A DNA stretch of 64,000 nucleotides from Canna indica (GCA_034359265.1 CP136891.1:60922001-60986000); one strand, 5' to 3'; positions 23,165 to 39,989 are shown, numbered from the stretch's first letter. The notes: a model not told the origin generated them from the sequence alone. Program-made: numbers and translations.

Positions 23165-25723
23165 TGTCACGCCCCATCCTAGGGTCACGTGACCGGTCAG
23201 GGTATACGTGTCTATACCCCGCAGCCTATCCCATGCACATGTCAACTCAGAATAAAACATAGCAAAAATACGAGACAAGTTTTATTAAAACTAGAAAATC
23301 AAATCAGTTTTCATTTAAAGAAAATAAAATTCAACAAGTCAAGTAGAGTGCAAAAATAAATGATGAAAAATTTATCAATTTTTCTTAAGAAACATAATCT
23401 GAAATAAAACATATGAATGTCCCTAAGGGACTACAACTCCAAGAATACTAAATCTCCAAGTGCATGACCAAACACTAACAAGACTCGACTACGACCCATA
23501 ACTAAGACTACTATGAGATTAATGTAGCTCCTCTACCCTTTAGCTGCACCAAGCGCTTTAGCCTACCTCACTGGTCAGGCTCTGCAAAAAAATAAAAATA
23601 AACATATATACATATATACACCTATATCATACAGGAGAATTGCAAAACTGCTGGTATGACTAACTAACAGGCCACTTGTCCATCTCATGCCCAAAAGCAA
23701 ATCTATTCACATAGCAATGAATACACAACATGCCTATCTATCTACCCATGTCGTAAGACATACAAGTCACCCACAAGGGTTATGAGGATAAACGGGTTTT
23801 ACCCATCCGAACTTATCCCATAACATATCATTAAAGAAAAATACGGGAACAATCGGGATTCGCCCATTCGAACTTATTCCAAAAAGAAACGGAAATAGTC
23901 GAGATTCGTCCATCCGAACTTATTCTAGATAGAAACGAGAATAATCGAGATTCGTCCATCCGAACTTATTCCAAGTAGAAACGGGAATAATCGAGATTCG
24001 CCCATCCGAACTTATTCATTTTAAACACAGATTGGGATTTACCCATCCAACCTTCCGGGCTCAAGCCCGCAAATCGACTCATACCTGAGCCTCTTCGCCA
24101 TTCATGAAAGATATGACGCCCACAAGACCCAAGTCAAGTGTCATCCACGGTGTCCTAGGGGTGTTTTCACTGGGAAAATGCTGCTACACACTACGCCCGA
24201 TCCTGACGCCACAGACCCGCAATATCATAAACCCATGAGGTTTTGTTTCATGCAATTAAATTCTTTTGTTGGCTTTTTAACAGTTTATTCTGCCCTTTAA
24301 ATTTTAAATTCCCGAAATTAGGTTTTGTTTTAGGGGTTTTATTTTCAGCCTATTGTTTGAGCCCAATTCTGGTGTACCCAAGCCGAAACTGGTTTCCAGA
24401 GTGTGTCCTATGGTTCCAAACTATATTTTCTGGTTAAAATGATAGGTTACACTACTATGTTCAGTAATCGTCATGCATCACAATAGCAATTTCATATCTC
24501 AACATTATTAATGATAATCCAGTATGAAATTTCAGCATGTTTTAGATTTCAGCATGCTTAATTAATTAACACAAAAATCACAGCAATAATCATTCCAAAA
24601 ATATTGTCAAACCAGATTACATTCATCACAAACAACAATTAAAAAAAATCTATCTTCTTAACATAATTTAGCATGCATCCAATCCTTACATCAACATCAA
24701 GATTCATGCCTTCATAAATTAAAGAACCATCAAGAACATATAATCATGCCATCAATATCAAATATTTTCGTATGAAATCATAAAATTAACACGCCGAGAT
24801 TCATGATTTTGACATTAAACATGATTTAACATCATAAGAACATAACAAGATTCATCATCAAGGAATCTAAACCTCATTAAACACCACATACTCTCTTAGG
24901 CAATTTGACAAATACCTTGAGGGCGTCCCATTACCCACCTTGGCTGAGCACCCCTAGGACAATCCTAGGGCTGCCACACCACGAAAGGGGGTCCTCGGGC
25001 CTCCTCTTTCATGGCAACACGAGAAAACGACAAGAAAATATAATTTCAACGGAGAAACGACAAGATTTCTCAATACCCAAGAAAACGACTCAAGAACACA
25101 AGAGCAAGAAAGAGAGATAGGAAGGAAGAACCACTCACCTGATTAGGAAGAAGGAGAAAAGAAAATTTTTTGATCGACGGCCTTCGAATTCGGCCACAAC
25201 AAAGCAGCGACGGCTCAGCTCCACAAAAGAGGCAGCGACTCCAAGAGAGGGGGAGAGAGAGACGGCGGCCTGGCTTCTAAGAGAGGGGGAGAGAGAGACG
25301 ATAACTTAGCTTGCTTCTAAGAGAGGGGGGGGGGGGGGGAGGGGCGGCGGCTTGCGGCTCCTCTCTCTCTCTCTTGATGGCTTGTGCGGCTCCAAGAAGG
25401 AGCCGCCTAGCCTTAAGGGGGAGATTTTATAATCCCCTCCCAAAATCTCATCTACACCCTACCCCTTTAGCTAACCCGCATTTGCCTCAAACCCGAATCC
25501 ATAACCCGCTAACCACAAGCATCAATAATACATGCTCAAACATATGCAATACAAATTTAATTTACAAGTAAAGAAAACACATAACTTATATTTCTACTTA
25601 CCTGAGCTCTCAAGCTCGCTCTGGACCATGAGTTGACTCAGCTCGACCTCGAATTAGCCCGCTCGACTAACAAACAAATCAAAATGAATAATAACAACTA
25701 GTCATACTATCTCAAATATTACA
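23165..25723 (+). repeat. 2.56-kb solo LTR (gypsy-type), copy A
   Basis: Begins TGTCACGCCC and ends ATATTACA, flanked by the 5-bp direct repeat AAGGT (23160-23164 and 25724-25728). It carries no gag-pol. It is inserted in the FAR1-type pseudogene, whose reading resumes exactly at the duplication. A second copy in reverse orientation is at 49581-52005. Size, TG...CA ends and 5-bp duplication identify a solo LTR. Assignment to Ty3/gypsy is by resemblance of the TGTCACGCCC end and large LTR size, not proven. It includes a G-rich run at 25325-25345 and AG-rich stretches. Confidence 0.9.
23842..24015. repeat. 46-bp tandem repeat inside solo LTR A
   Basis: About four copies of a unit resembling GAGATTCGTCCATCCGAACT with intervening AAACGGGAATAATC. 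Copies vary at several positions. The corresponding place in the other solo LTR holds an unrelated array (51128-51425). Confidence 0.85.
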
Positions 25724-27672
25724 AAGGTTTTAGTGTGAGATTGGCCAAGAACATAAAATCAAGAGTTGGGACATGGATCACTGGAAAGTTTTATTTTTGT
25801 TCGTGTGAAGGTTTTCCAGACAATAAGCGTTCTGAGCGAAATAATACCATATTATCAAAAGACATCATCTAGATGTGGTTGCAAGACAAAACTTAAAATT
25901 GGTCGCCAAAAGGGAGAGTTGGTTTGGAAGGTAAAAAAATTTGATGAAGAACATAATCATGAATTGTATCCTACAGATCAAGCATATTTTCTAAGATCAA
26001 CACGAAAAATATCAGATGAAAATTTGGTGATATTGAACTCAATGTTGAAAAATAAAATTCCTTTATCAAGAGCAGTTGGTCTCATGGAAAATTGGGGAGG
26101 TGGGAGGCAGAATGTAGGTTTTTTTCCCTAAAGATGCATATAATTGTATTGGCCGTGAAAAAAGGAATGCAAAAATTGAGAATCGAGAATATATTGAATT
26201 AGTTTAGCACTTCTTGAATAAGTCAAATAATGAGTCCAATTTTTTTTGGAATGTTGAAGTTGATGATGAAAAACGGCTCATGAACTTTTCTTTCGGGATA
26301 ATAGATGTCGAATTGATTATGAATTTTTTGGTGATGTGTTATCATTTGACACTACTTATAGGACGAATAAGTATGGACTCGTATGTGCCCGATTTATTGG
26401 TATCAATTATCATAATGAAAATGTCATGTTTGGTCTTGCATTTTTATCCGATGAAATCGAGAGATCATTTGAATGGTTGTTTAAGGTGTTTCTTGAGTCC
26501 ATGGGTGGTAAACAACCTCATATGATTTTCACAAACCAATGTCAAGCAATGATGAATGCTATTCAAACAATTTTCTCGTGTTTACATCATCGATTATGTC
26601 AGTGGCACATTAATCAAAATGCCCTGTCATATTTTGGTACTTTGAATGGTAATTTAAGATTTAAGTATTTATGGGGAAAGCACATGAATTATTGTGACTA
26701 TGAAGAAGAATTTGAGGCGACGTGGAAAGAAATGATGGAGAACTATGATATTGGTGAAAAATATTGATTCAATACAATGTATAACCTGCGGCATAAATGG
26801 GCCACTATTTTTAGTAATAACACATTTAGTGTCAGACTTTTAGCTACATCAAAGAGTGAGGGCACTAACATAGCTCTGAAAAAAAGAATTGGTAATGCAA
26901 CATTTCTTTACTTGATTGTGTTGTTGGTTATGAACAAGTTCAAGATAATTGGCGACTGAAGGAGAAGGAAAATGACACTCTTTGTCACCACAACAAGCCT
27001 TGTGAAAAATAATCTATTACTTCAACATGCTGCTAAAGTTTATACATTTAATATCTTTAATTTGTTTCAGAAGGAGCTAAAAGATACCATGGGCATTGAG
27101 TTCACTGAACAAATCACACACTTTGTTTATTCAATAAGGTTGTTCTATGTGAGAACTCGGGGTGGAACTTTAAGAATTAAGAGTGTTATGTATGATCCCC
27201 AAAATTTGGAGTTAAAATGTTGTTGTCATAAATTTGAGACCACCGGGATACTATGCAAGCATGCTTTAAAGGTCCTTGATGTTGTAAATCTCAATGTCAT
27301 ACCGGATAGGTACATATTAAGGCGATGGACTAAAGAAGCAAAAAATAGAGTGATCAATGGAAACAAAAGTGCATTGGATGACAATGGTAATAATAGTACA
27401 TAAGTATATGAGATGACATTTGTTGGTAATGGAATGAAGAGGGCTAATGAAATTATCATGCAGGCCAAGTCTTACGAGGAAACTAGAAGAATATTTTATG
27501 AGTTTCTTGATAGTGTTGGTGAAAACATTGATGCTTGGTTGAAGAATATGAACTTACATGATTCAACTACTGGTAATGATTTGGTTGTCAATGAAGTTGA
27601 ACCGCAGACAAAAAAATCTTCTCATACGTAATCCACTTCATGTTAAATCAAGAGGAATTACTGATGCTCAGT

Positions 27673-28678
27673 GTTGTCAAACTCACAAGTTAACTCGTAA
27701 ACTTGTCTGAGTTTATGATCCCAGGTCTCAAAATTGAGATGGCTCGTCCATAAACTTGTTTTTGAATGGACTCGGGTGAACTCGGTCAAACTCGGTGAAA
27801 ATCGCGAGTTTAAGACAGAGTTCACGAGTTCACTTAGCAGCCCAAATGTGGCTCTGCTTCACCCGAATACAGCCCAAATTTGAAGACTCAAACTTTAATT
27901 TGAGGAGTCAATAGTCTTTATTTGACTTATTTTAACGTTTTGGCTCACACACCCGTGCCCTAGAGGAACGCCTAGGCGAGTGGCGACTTCAGACGACTAC
28001 CTGATGATCCCGACTTCCTCTCCACTGGTGATTTCAGACGGCTACACCGACGACTGAGCGTGACCTCCACCTGCACTCATCGGAGGCTACCAGAATACCC
28101 AACTTCTCCACCTGAACGCCCAAGCAAGTGGCGATTTTGGGACTACTCGACTTCTTCTCCACCTGCACTCACCAGCGCGCCTCTGCAATATGCAGTTCTC
28201 CACTTGCACTCTGGCGACTACCCGACTCCTTCTCTGTAAGCCTTCTTCAGTTCTTCTCCACATGAACTAAGCCTTTAGCCTTCTTCTCCACTGTAACGCT
28301 GTAAGCCTCCATCCGCTGGCCGTCGAGGCTTACATATGCAATTTCTCCACTATAACATTTCTCCAATATGCAATCTTTAGTTCTCAACGATGACACGATG
28401 CAATTTCAATTATAGTTGAATTCAATTACAATTTGCTATTCAGTAGACTAAACATGGATAAATTTCAATTCCAATCTATGTCATCTATATAAGCTGTTCA
28501 ATTTTAATTTGTTGTTCATTTGTTCAATTTACTAAAAATGTTGAAATGATAGCTGAATTCGATATTGAAATTATCTATGTCATCAATTTGCTATTCAGTT
28601 TCTTCAGTATACTAAATTCAATGTCAATTTAGTAAACATGGAGTTTGACTTTGCCAATTCAGTATACTAAATTACTAT
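27673..28678. other. Spacer with repeat-like sequence
   Basis: 27676-27850 is rich in short AACTCG/CGAGTT inverted motifs, typical of a degraded dispersed repeat. 27950-28350 is GC-richer with repeated CTTCTCCAC motifs. No gene recognised. Confidence 0.5.
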
Positions 28679-29458
28679 GATCTCATTTGGTTGACCTGAG
28701 AAGTAATTTTACGTAGAAAATTATAATTCACATAAATTAATTTTTAATATGTATTTTTTGAAAAGTATCTAAAAAGTATTTGGTTGATAAAAAATTAATT
28801 CATAGGAAGTTAAATTTTCTCCTAGAACATGTTTGGTTGACATGAGTACTTCCTAGGAAGTACATATAAAATGACCAATATATCTTTTTTAAAATCACAT
28901 TATAAAATAATATTTTAGTTTATATGCATTAATATATATATATAAAAATAATAATTTTTTTATTAATATATATATAATATAATATAATTTTTACATATAT
29001 AATTAATATAATATATACTTTATTATATATGAAAAATTAATTTTTATTTATAATTAATATGAAAAAATTATATATTTTTATTAAAAACAAATTAAATTAA
29101 AATAAAATTTGTAAAGAATTCAAAGATTATCTAATTTATAATATTGGGAATATAAATTATAAATTATGTACTAAATCAAATGTAGGGTGAAATTGACTTT
29201 TTCTTTCAAATACAATGCATGAAGGGGGGGCGGGGGCTAGGTAAGTTGCTTTTTGTATTTTTTAAAAAATTGCACTTACTTAAGAAGTTGCACTTCTTGC
29301 AAAATACAACAAGTGTGTCAATCAAACATGAATAATTTTTTTTAATTTTTTGAAAAGTATAATTTCCTACCGAAAATAATATCAATCATGAGTTTTTTTA
29401 AATTTTTTTTTGAAAAAGTATAATTTTTTATCAAAAATAATATCAATCAAACGAGACC
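28679..29458. mobile_element. MITE with nested inverted ends
   Basis: Left end GATCTCATTTGGTTGA and right end TCAATCAAACGAGACC are inverted complements with one or two mismatches, flanked by TAT on both sides. A second inner pair (TGTTTGGTTGACATGA near 28829; TCAATCAAACATGAA near 29317) suggests one related MITE inserted in another. AT-rich interior with no coding sequence. The 3-bp flank suits a Harbinger/Tourist or CACTA derivative; family not settled. Confidence 0.65.
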
Positions 29459-29769
29459 TATATAAGTTGTTCAAGTGTTCAATATAGTTTTTTTCCCAAG
29501 CTGTTCAGTATAATTTGAATTTGCCATATTATGATAAGCAGTTGACTATAGTATTTTTTTGCCATGTTATGTTATGAATGTGAATACTGTTTCTTTTTTC
29601 AAGTAAAAGTTGTTCATTATAGTTTGTCTTTGCCACGTGATCTCTATAGTTTGTCGTATCGGTAAGCGGTTGAAGTTTTCATTTAGCCGCGCTCACATTA
29701 GAAGTTTTCATCTCTATAGATTATATATCAAATATTTAGTTTAAACCCGAAACCCGTTATCCACTCACC

Positions 29770-29810
29770 CGTTTACCTTTATATACTTAAGTTTAACCCT
29801 AATCTTCCAT
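29770..29810 (+). promoter_or_regulatory. RPL3 core promoter
   Basis: TATA-like CTTTATATAC at 29777-29786, followed at 29794-29802 by TAACCCTAA, a telo-box-like motif common just upstream of plant ribosomal-protein gene starts. Position fits transcription beginning near 29810 before the pyrimidine-rich leader. Confidence 0.6.
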
Positions 29811-29927
29811 TCTTCTCTATCTCCCCCAGTCGGCGCCGACTGCCTCCTCCCTCCCGCTGTCCTGCATTCCATCATTCCCCGACTCGGCGACTCCCGCGAC
29901 CTGCCTATCTGTTCGCCGCCGGACCAG
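29811..29927 (+). other. RPL3 5'-UTR exon (non-coding)
   Basis: C/T-rich leader ending GGACCAG followed by a consensus donor GTAAGC at 29928. A second possible leader exon, 30030-30064, is bounded by CTCCCAG and GTAAG. The 5'-UTR intron would end close to the start codon, most likely at the acceptor ATAGTAACAG (31500). Leader introns are usual in plant ribosomal-protein genes. Exact splicing needs transcript data. Confidence 0.55.
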
Positions 29928-30962
29928 GTAAGCTCTTCCACTCGATCTCTGTCTCCGCCGCGCTCTTGTATTTTTACCGTATCGCCTTTTACTTCTAACT
30001 TGCGTTTCTCTTCTCTCTGGAACTCCCAGGGTTTTCCTAAGAATCGAAGCGAAATAGGCTTCTCGGTAAGTTCTGTGGCATTGGATTTCTTCATGTGCCA
30101 TTATATTTTACTCTTATTGGGTTTTAGTAACAGATACTTCTATGTTTATATTTATTACGCAGTATAATTATTCTTTACATATAATTGTTGCATATTATGT
30201 CAATATGATGTTTAAGTTTGTTGATTGAATTGACATCTTATGCTCCTGTAAAAAAATCTATAAATAAAAAAGACTATTTGATGAAGATATTGAGAATTTT
30301 ACTGTGGCCTATCATATTTTTTTTGAGGATTGAGCAGACAGGAGATTTCGAGTTATTTTTTTTCTCTTTGTTTTCTTTTTAGCTCCCTGCTCTTTGGTTC
30401 TATGATTCATGTTATAGCGAGGAGTTGTGTACTTATAATTGCCATGCGCCAAGTTATTATAGGCTATTGATATCAAGTTATATAGCTAGATTATAGCTCT
30501 TTTCTGATATCAAAATGGAAATGTGTCTGGCTTTTCGAAGTTCGAGCATTGTTTCGCTGAATTATTGGCTTTAAAATCTTTCTTGCTTGCTCTACAAAGG
30601 TTTCATTACGCCTTTGATTTTCCTTGTTGATGTATTATTATTACATTTTTAAGAATCTTTTCACCATAACAGATTAATATGATTTTACTTCTTTCTTGGG
30701 GAAACTTAGTTTGATATTATTATCATCGGTGCAACAGATTTGAGGATCAAAAATTGATTCATTCGAATCATATCATTTTTTGTTTTTGTTTTTGTTTTCA
30801 CATTTTCTGGTTGTTTTAATTAGTTGAGTCTTCAGACAAATTGTTTTTTAAGTCTGCTGTGGGAAAAAGCTATTCTATTTTCTTCAATTGTATGTATTCC
30901 TGTGGAATTTTAGTTCCTTTTAACGGTCCTGTCAAATTGTTGGTAAGTATGCATTATTAACT

Positions 30963-31208
30963 ACTAGAAAGCGTTTGTATACCTCCCCATTCAGTCAGTG
31001 GTCAGATTATCCTCCCAAAAGCAGTGTGCAAATTGAATCAAGGCTGGAGTCTCTGAGCAGCTCTTTTTGCCAAAAACCCAATTTGGGTATTTGGAAAGGC
31101 ATACCAGAGAGCGTGAGAATTGGCATCTAGTAGTGCCATAGGCCTTTGGTGGTGGAGGATATTCGAGCCATAATGCTGAATCCGGGGTTCTCACTCATGC
31201 TTTCTAGT
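30963..31208. mobile_element. Small inverted-repeat element in the RPL3 leader intron
   Basis: A 246-bp block bounded by ACTAGAAAGC and GCTTTCTAGT, with higher GC than the surrounding intron. No clear target duplication. A MITE is the simplest reading. Confidence 0.4.
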
Positions 31209-31515
31209 TTATGTTATTATGCTACTCACTGACAAACTGCAGGACTGTCTAATGTATTTGTTTCTCTTGCAAGATGGAATTACACTAGTATTCTTTTTTT
31301 AGACTAGTTCCCCCTCACCGTATGCTTATCTGCAGCTGTATTTTCAAACCTGGCCTGTACTTTTTACCAACAGTTATGAATGTTCTAATTTTTGTGCTTG
31401 AAATTTTATATTTTTCAGTACATGCTGCTTGTATTTTCTATTGTATTGGGTGTAAGCATTATGTTCTCATTACAAGATGTCTGTATCATTATAGTAACAG
31501 AATTTGTGAAGGTAG

Positions 31516-35092
<3,577 letters not shown>

Positions 35093-36317
35093 AAAAATAG
35101 ACCATATCTTCTTCACATTTCGAAATTTGCCCAATTTCTTTTTCAGTTATGTCAATTTGGTGTTTTGAGAATTCTCATTGGGACCTATTATTAGTATTTG
35201 ACTACATATCTGGATTCTTTGAATAATTTTCATTGAGATTGAATTTAAGTTGTTTATCTTTTGTTTACTCTAAAGGATCCAGTCACTATTCATCTAAGAC
35301 CAAGTATATGCTTTGTTTTATATTGCTGTGGTCCCAAGCTTTTTAAAGTTATGCGCGTCAAGTTGAAGCCGTTTAAAAATGATGTGTTATTTAGATGGTA
35401 TTTTAACCGCAGAGTTATATAGCCTTGTAAATTTTAAAACTTTGCTGATGAGGTAATGAGCTATTCATAGTATTGTCATTATATAAGTATTATTTTTCAA
35501 AATGTACTTGTCGTTTGTGGCATCAGCCATCAGGGAGCATCAGGGTTTGTGGCCGTCTTTACATCTCATCTCCACCTTTTGATTCTTCTCTGTAATGTAG
35601 AAGATGAACACAGATCTTTCAACCTCAATTTTCTCATTTCTGGTCAACTCTAGTATTCTTCTCATTTTATGAATTTTACTTTAGCCTAATTTGACCTCTC
35701 GGTGGAATTTTATAGCCCCCTATATATTTACTTGTAATGGGAAAGGAAGTTGATGAGTGCAAGCTACTTGCAAGTGATGGTGCAGTCACAATGAGACATC
35801 AATGCCAAGAACAGTAAGCAGACTAAGAAATGTAGGGAGAGAAAAAAAAAACATAAAATAGATTAGGGATGACTGATCAATCATTGTCAAATGACTAAGC
35901 AGATGAGCTGTTTTTCTTTTGAGTTCCTCTGGTTGACTTTGCATAAACATTTGTGATAAAGGAGATTCTGTTGATGATCCAATTTGAGTGTCTCTCTCTC
36001 TCTCTTACACTTTTTTTTTTCTCAAGGTTAATCATGAGTCTCTTTAGTGCAAACTGAAGTCATATTGATGAAAAATGTGATGTCTTGTGATTGTCCCTAG
36101 TTGATGTCATTTGAAGCTCAAATTTCTTTGCAGCTTTAGGAATTTTGTTTTGTTTTGTCTTCTTTTTTGTCTCATAATAATATCATGTTTGTTAGAATTG
36201 AATTAGAAGTGAGATGGAAGGAAGACGAATAATTTTAGTGGTCATGGATTGTTTTTAAAAAAGAAGAAGAATTATGATTAATTTCATGGAACACAGTTGA
36301 AATAATGGTCCCTAGTA
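35093..36317. other. RPL3 3' UTR and downstream spacer
   Basis: 3' UTR from 35093 to roughly 35240; no canonical AATAAA was found at an obvious position. The remainder is AT-rich with a CT run near 35992-36004 and no recognised gene. Confidence 0.5.
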
Positions 36318-37239
36318 TGTTTGGAACTGTTTTTATTTTTGTTTGCGTAAACATTTGTTTGAAAATGCATTTGGTTAATGAAACATTATTATTTTTTTCA
36401 TTTTTGATGAAAATAATAAAATTAATGGAAATGTGTTTTCAAAGTTGGCAAAAATATCTTTCGAGTTGGGTGGAATTGTGAAAATGCTACCACGATTTCA
36501 CCCACAAAACTCGGTCTCGTTTTTTTTATGAATGCAAGTGAGGCGGAGCCACATGAATCAATTCATTTTAAGAGTTTCGAAATGTAACGGAAATAGTACA
36601 TAGAAAAAAAATAGAGAGATGAGAAATTGCATGCGGTTTCTCGTAAGCAAGGGAGCGGAGGAAACAACGTTGGTCTTGCCAAGCAGGCAACACCAGAAAG
36701 ACCTACCGATCCTAACAATATTATCTAAGGAGAAAGACCCATTTTCTAAAGATATTATTATTTCTAGTATGCCAAAGACTTCATCATCAGATTAAGGCGA
36801 CTAGTTTCTTGCCCTCCAACCAAGTCTTCAGGCCTCTCGAAGATCGTAGAACGAGGATGAACTCTCTTAGGCAGCATTATTTGAGAAACTAGTTCCAACC
36901 CGCTACGGTGGTAGTGCAACTCCCGAATAGGTGCTTTGAAGATCCTGTCTCTTCTCGACATAAGGTGCACAACGGTTCATCAAGGGGAATCACGTGCTTC
37001 AAGAGCATATCCTTGGTGTTCAGTCTCTGTTGAAAGTAAGATTCACATGTGTAACTTCATTTTCAGGGGACACAAACCTTTCCATTATACACTCGAGAGA
37101 TTCAAGTTAACGACCCCCCGTTTCATAAGGAAAACTTGGTCTTGTTGGTTCCGCGAAAACGAAAATGTGTTTTAATGAAATCGTTTTCAAACACGTCTTC
37201 GCAATTTGAGCAAAAATGAAAACGAAAATGTTCCAAACA
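36318..37239. mobile_element. Inverted-repeat element carrying a LINE fragment
   Basis: Ends TGTTTGGAAC and GTTCCAAACA are perfect 10-bp inverted repeats, with looser inverted similarity for a further 40 bases. No matching flank duplication found, so the superfamily is open. The interior holds minus-strand LINE coding sequence (next entry). Confidence 0.55.
36640..37070 (-). pseudogene. LINE zf-RVT fragment
   Basis: Minus-strand reading contains QQRLNTKDMLLKHVIPLDEP, then LCTLCREETGSSKHLFGSC, a zf-RVT motif (C-X2-C ... H ... C) at the C-terminus of plant LINE reverse transcriptases. Frames shift within it. It lies inside the inverted-repeat element 36318-37239, either captured or inserted there. 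Confidence 0.75.
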
Positions 37240-37354
37240 ATGCTTTTTATAACTTACATAACATAAACCGTAAAAAGGATAAGTTCAATTACAATAATGT
37301 AGAGATATGTGTAAACTCAACTGCAATATATCAAAAGTCAATTTGGCTTATTTA

Positions 37355-38766
37355 GGGGGCCTTTGATTGCCCGCAAGTGCAAATGCTGCAACTCTAGTTG
37401 CAGTATTTAGACAATAAATTTGTTTGGTTGGCAGCAAAAGCATTTTGCAACATTTACTAGTTGCAATTTGTATTTCTAATATCATTTGAAGACTACACAT
37501 GAAATTGCGGCCCAAAAAGCCCACAATATAAGATTGTAGGATGCAAATGCAATAATTTAAGTTTTGAAAAATAATTAATTTTTATGACTTAGAGTCGTCG
37601 GATGGAGACGAGATAAATATCAAAGTTGTAGATTTTCGCACGCTGAACGCAATGGTAGTGTCAGATTTTAGATATGTTATCGTTTGATAGATTTTTTATA
37701 TAATATTTTCAGTATTATAAAATAATTAAAAATTATTAATTTATTTTGATAAATGATTAAATAATATAAAATATATTTTGCTAAACTAAATGGTGATTTA
37801 GAGTATAAAATAATATTATTATGCGTCGAATTGATTCTGTTGTAACCAATCAATTATTGTGGGGGGAGGGGGAGTAAAATGACATATTTACCCATTTCCT
37901 TCTATTTAACAAACATATTCGTGCCTCCAATGGGCCGTGCTCGAGTCGGCCCAGTCCCGAGCCCGGTCAAGCTCGTTGCTAGTCTGGACATGTTTGGCAT
38001 GACTCGAATTTCCAAAGGGTCGGCCCAGCCCGGCATGGGGTCGCTGCTTCGGGGTCGGGCCGGTCTTAGGCTGTAAGGCCGGGGTCAGACTTACATCCCT
38101 TGGCCCAACACGATAATGTGTGCCCTGATCATGATTTTATCATGTCGGGCTATCAGACTAGGTCTAGTAAATCATGTCAGGCCTAAGTTCTCGGTCCGGC
38201 CCGGCCTGACCCAAAAAAATCGTGCTTGGCTCGGCTCGGCCTGACCCGAAAACACCAGCTCGGTCCGACACGAAAAATAATGGGTCGGTACAACCCGACA
38301 CATTTAGCCTGATACCACCAAAAATATTTAAAATCAGATTTAAACTCGATAATTAACGAATTTTAAACCCGCTAATACCTAATCCAAAGTGTTTATCGGA
38401 CTATCGAGCTGCGCCGACCCGATAACACTTGGCCTGATTCGACACGATAAGGGATTGGGCAGCGCTGGCTTGATAACGGCCCGAACCTGATTATTTTCGT
38501 GTTGTGTCGGGTCAGGCTAACAGGCCGAGCTGAAATCCACCACCCCTATATCAGATCGGGCCAAAATTACTAGACCTAAAGACGAAGATGCAAGTTGCAA
38601 GTGTAATTGTAAATTTCATTTGCGGCCAATCAAACGCTTGCAAATAGAAGTTGCAATTCTACTTGCAGGCCACCAAACAGTAGGTTGCAAATTTTATTCA
38701 CGAGCATTTATTTTTGCATGAAAATACTTTTTACGGCATTTGCACTTGCGGATAAACAAATGCCCC
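37355..38766. mobile_element. Inverted-repeat element with GC-rich core
   Basis: Left end GGGGGCCTTTGATTGCCCGC and right end GCAAGTG... / ...AAATGCCCC are inverted (shared CCGCAAGTGCAAATGC), giving terminal repeats of about 31 bp. A second inverted tract near 37440-37480 and 38600-38680 also matches. The core at 37900-38570 is GC-rich low-complexity sequence of GGCCCG/CGGGCC-type motifs. No protein. Tourist/Harbinger or hAT-like; target duplication not clear. Confidence 0.6.
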
Positions 38767-39444
38767 ATAATGTAATAAATTGAAGTTCGTATTTTTCTGT
38801 CAATTAATAACCAAATTGAAGATTTGGACATTCAATGATGGTAATGACGTCACTGTTTCATTAAGGTTTAATTAACTGAATTGGGTAGCTATAGTTTAAT
38901 CAGAGTTAAATCAATCTCATTCCATATTGCTACTTTTAAATGAGCAGAAAATTATTATAGCAAACTATATATATTCTCGATTACTCAATGACCATGAGAA
39001 AAATCTCCAAAATATGTGGTCAAAACTTCTACTCGAAGGCAAATGATGGAACCCACAGTGATGCAACATCAAAACGTAATTACTTGTCAATTGTCAATTT
39101 CAACAAATGCACGATTATATATATATAGGGAGAAGTCCAAATTTAATTCTATAATTTTTTAATTTTTTGGAATTTAATCCTATAAAATTTATTTGGATAT
39201 TTTTAGTCCTATAAATTTGCTTCGTAGTACAAATTTGATCCTATCCGTGACGATCCGTTAACTCTTCGTCAATGTGGACAAACACTATTCATACACGTTG
39301 ACAGATTTGGTCCTATAAATTTTATTTTAAAATTTTCAGTCCTATATGTTTGTCCTGTAGCACAGATGTGGTTCTATATATTTGCCCTGTGGCACAAATT
39401 TGATCCAATATATTTGCCCAATAGTACAAATTTGGTTCTATAAA
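38767..39444. other. Spacer with a repeated 38-bp-like motif
   Basis: 39125-39440 has four or five degenerate copies of a phrase like TAGCACAAATTTGATCCTAT, typical of a dispersed non-coding repeat. No gene. Confidence 0.5.
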
Positions 39445-39624
39445 TAATTGTGTTATCATTGATATTTTGTTTATGTTAATTGTTTTATCATTAATCGCTT
39501 CTGCATTTAGTCGTTCAATTATGAATTGTCTAAGTAGTTTAAGAAAATATTTAAAATTGAATTTAGATAATAAATTTAATTAACACACTATTCACCCCCA
39601 TTTAGTGTGACCATTTAACCAACA
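39445..39624 (+). repeat. 3'-terminal fragment of a copia-type LTR
   Basis: Closely matches the reverse complement of 45258-45440, i.e. the end of the LTR described at 45258-54182. It shares CTAAGTAGTTTAAGAAA and ACACACTATTCACCCCC and ends ACCAACA at 39624. The 5' part of the LTR is missing. Confidence 0.8.
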
Positions 39625-39989
39625 AGTTCATCCCTACTCATCAAATGCAATGTCCCTAATCTACGTCATTTATTCGCATGAAGCAGCACAACTCAATACA
39701 TCGCCCCGATATCATCATATAACGACAATGTCTACGCCCACGCTTGTTACAAATTCGATATCACAATGTTCAGATACCATGCAGCTAAGTCGATTGCAAA
39801 ACACATTATAATTAAGTCGATTTAACCCAAATGGTGGACCGAGTTTAGTGGAAGCATAGAATGTCAATCTAAATCCGATCCAACCTGAACCAAGATTTGG
39901 CCCGCTTCTACCAGGCTGACCGAAACATGGCCCATCAATCTCCACCATCCATTTTATTTCCTACGCTACATTACCTGTATGGTCTTCTA

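Larger units (their letters stand above)
22978..27672 (+). pseudogene. FAR1/FRS-type MULE transposase pseudogene
   Basis: An N-terminal piece (22982-23164) is cut at ASIKG by a solo LTR and resumes at 25724 with GFSVRLAKNIKS, the FAR1 DNA-binding domain (C-G-C-K-T-K-L and FDEEHNHEL follow). Next comes the MULE transposase core (about 26336-26767) with FDTTYRTNKYGLV, FTNQCQAMMNAI and LCQWHI, then a SWIM zinc finger (about 27180-27270, C-X-H ... C-K-H) and a C-terminal tail to about 27672. Related proteins are either Mutator-like transposases or plant transcription factors derived from them (FHY3/FAR1/FRS). At least four frameshifts or stops occur (near 25860, 26120, 26206 and 26765), and the second core aspartate reads asparagine. 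No element ends were found. Confidence 0.88.

Noticed and set aside
38100..38560. GC-rich region as a gene exon or CpG island
   Set aside because: Composed of repeated GGCCCG/CGACACGA motifs within an inverted-repeat element; frames lack any protein pattern.
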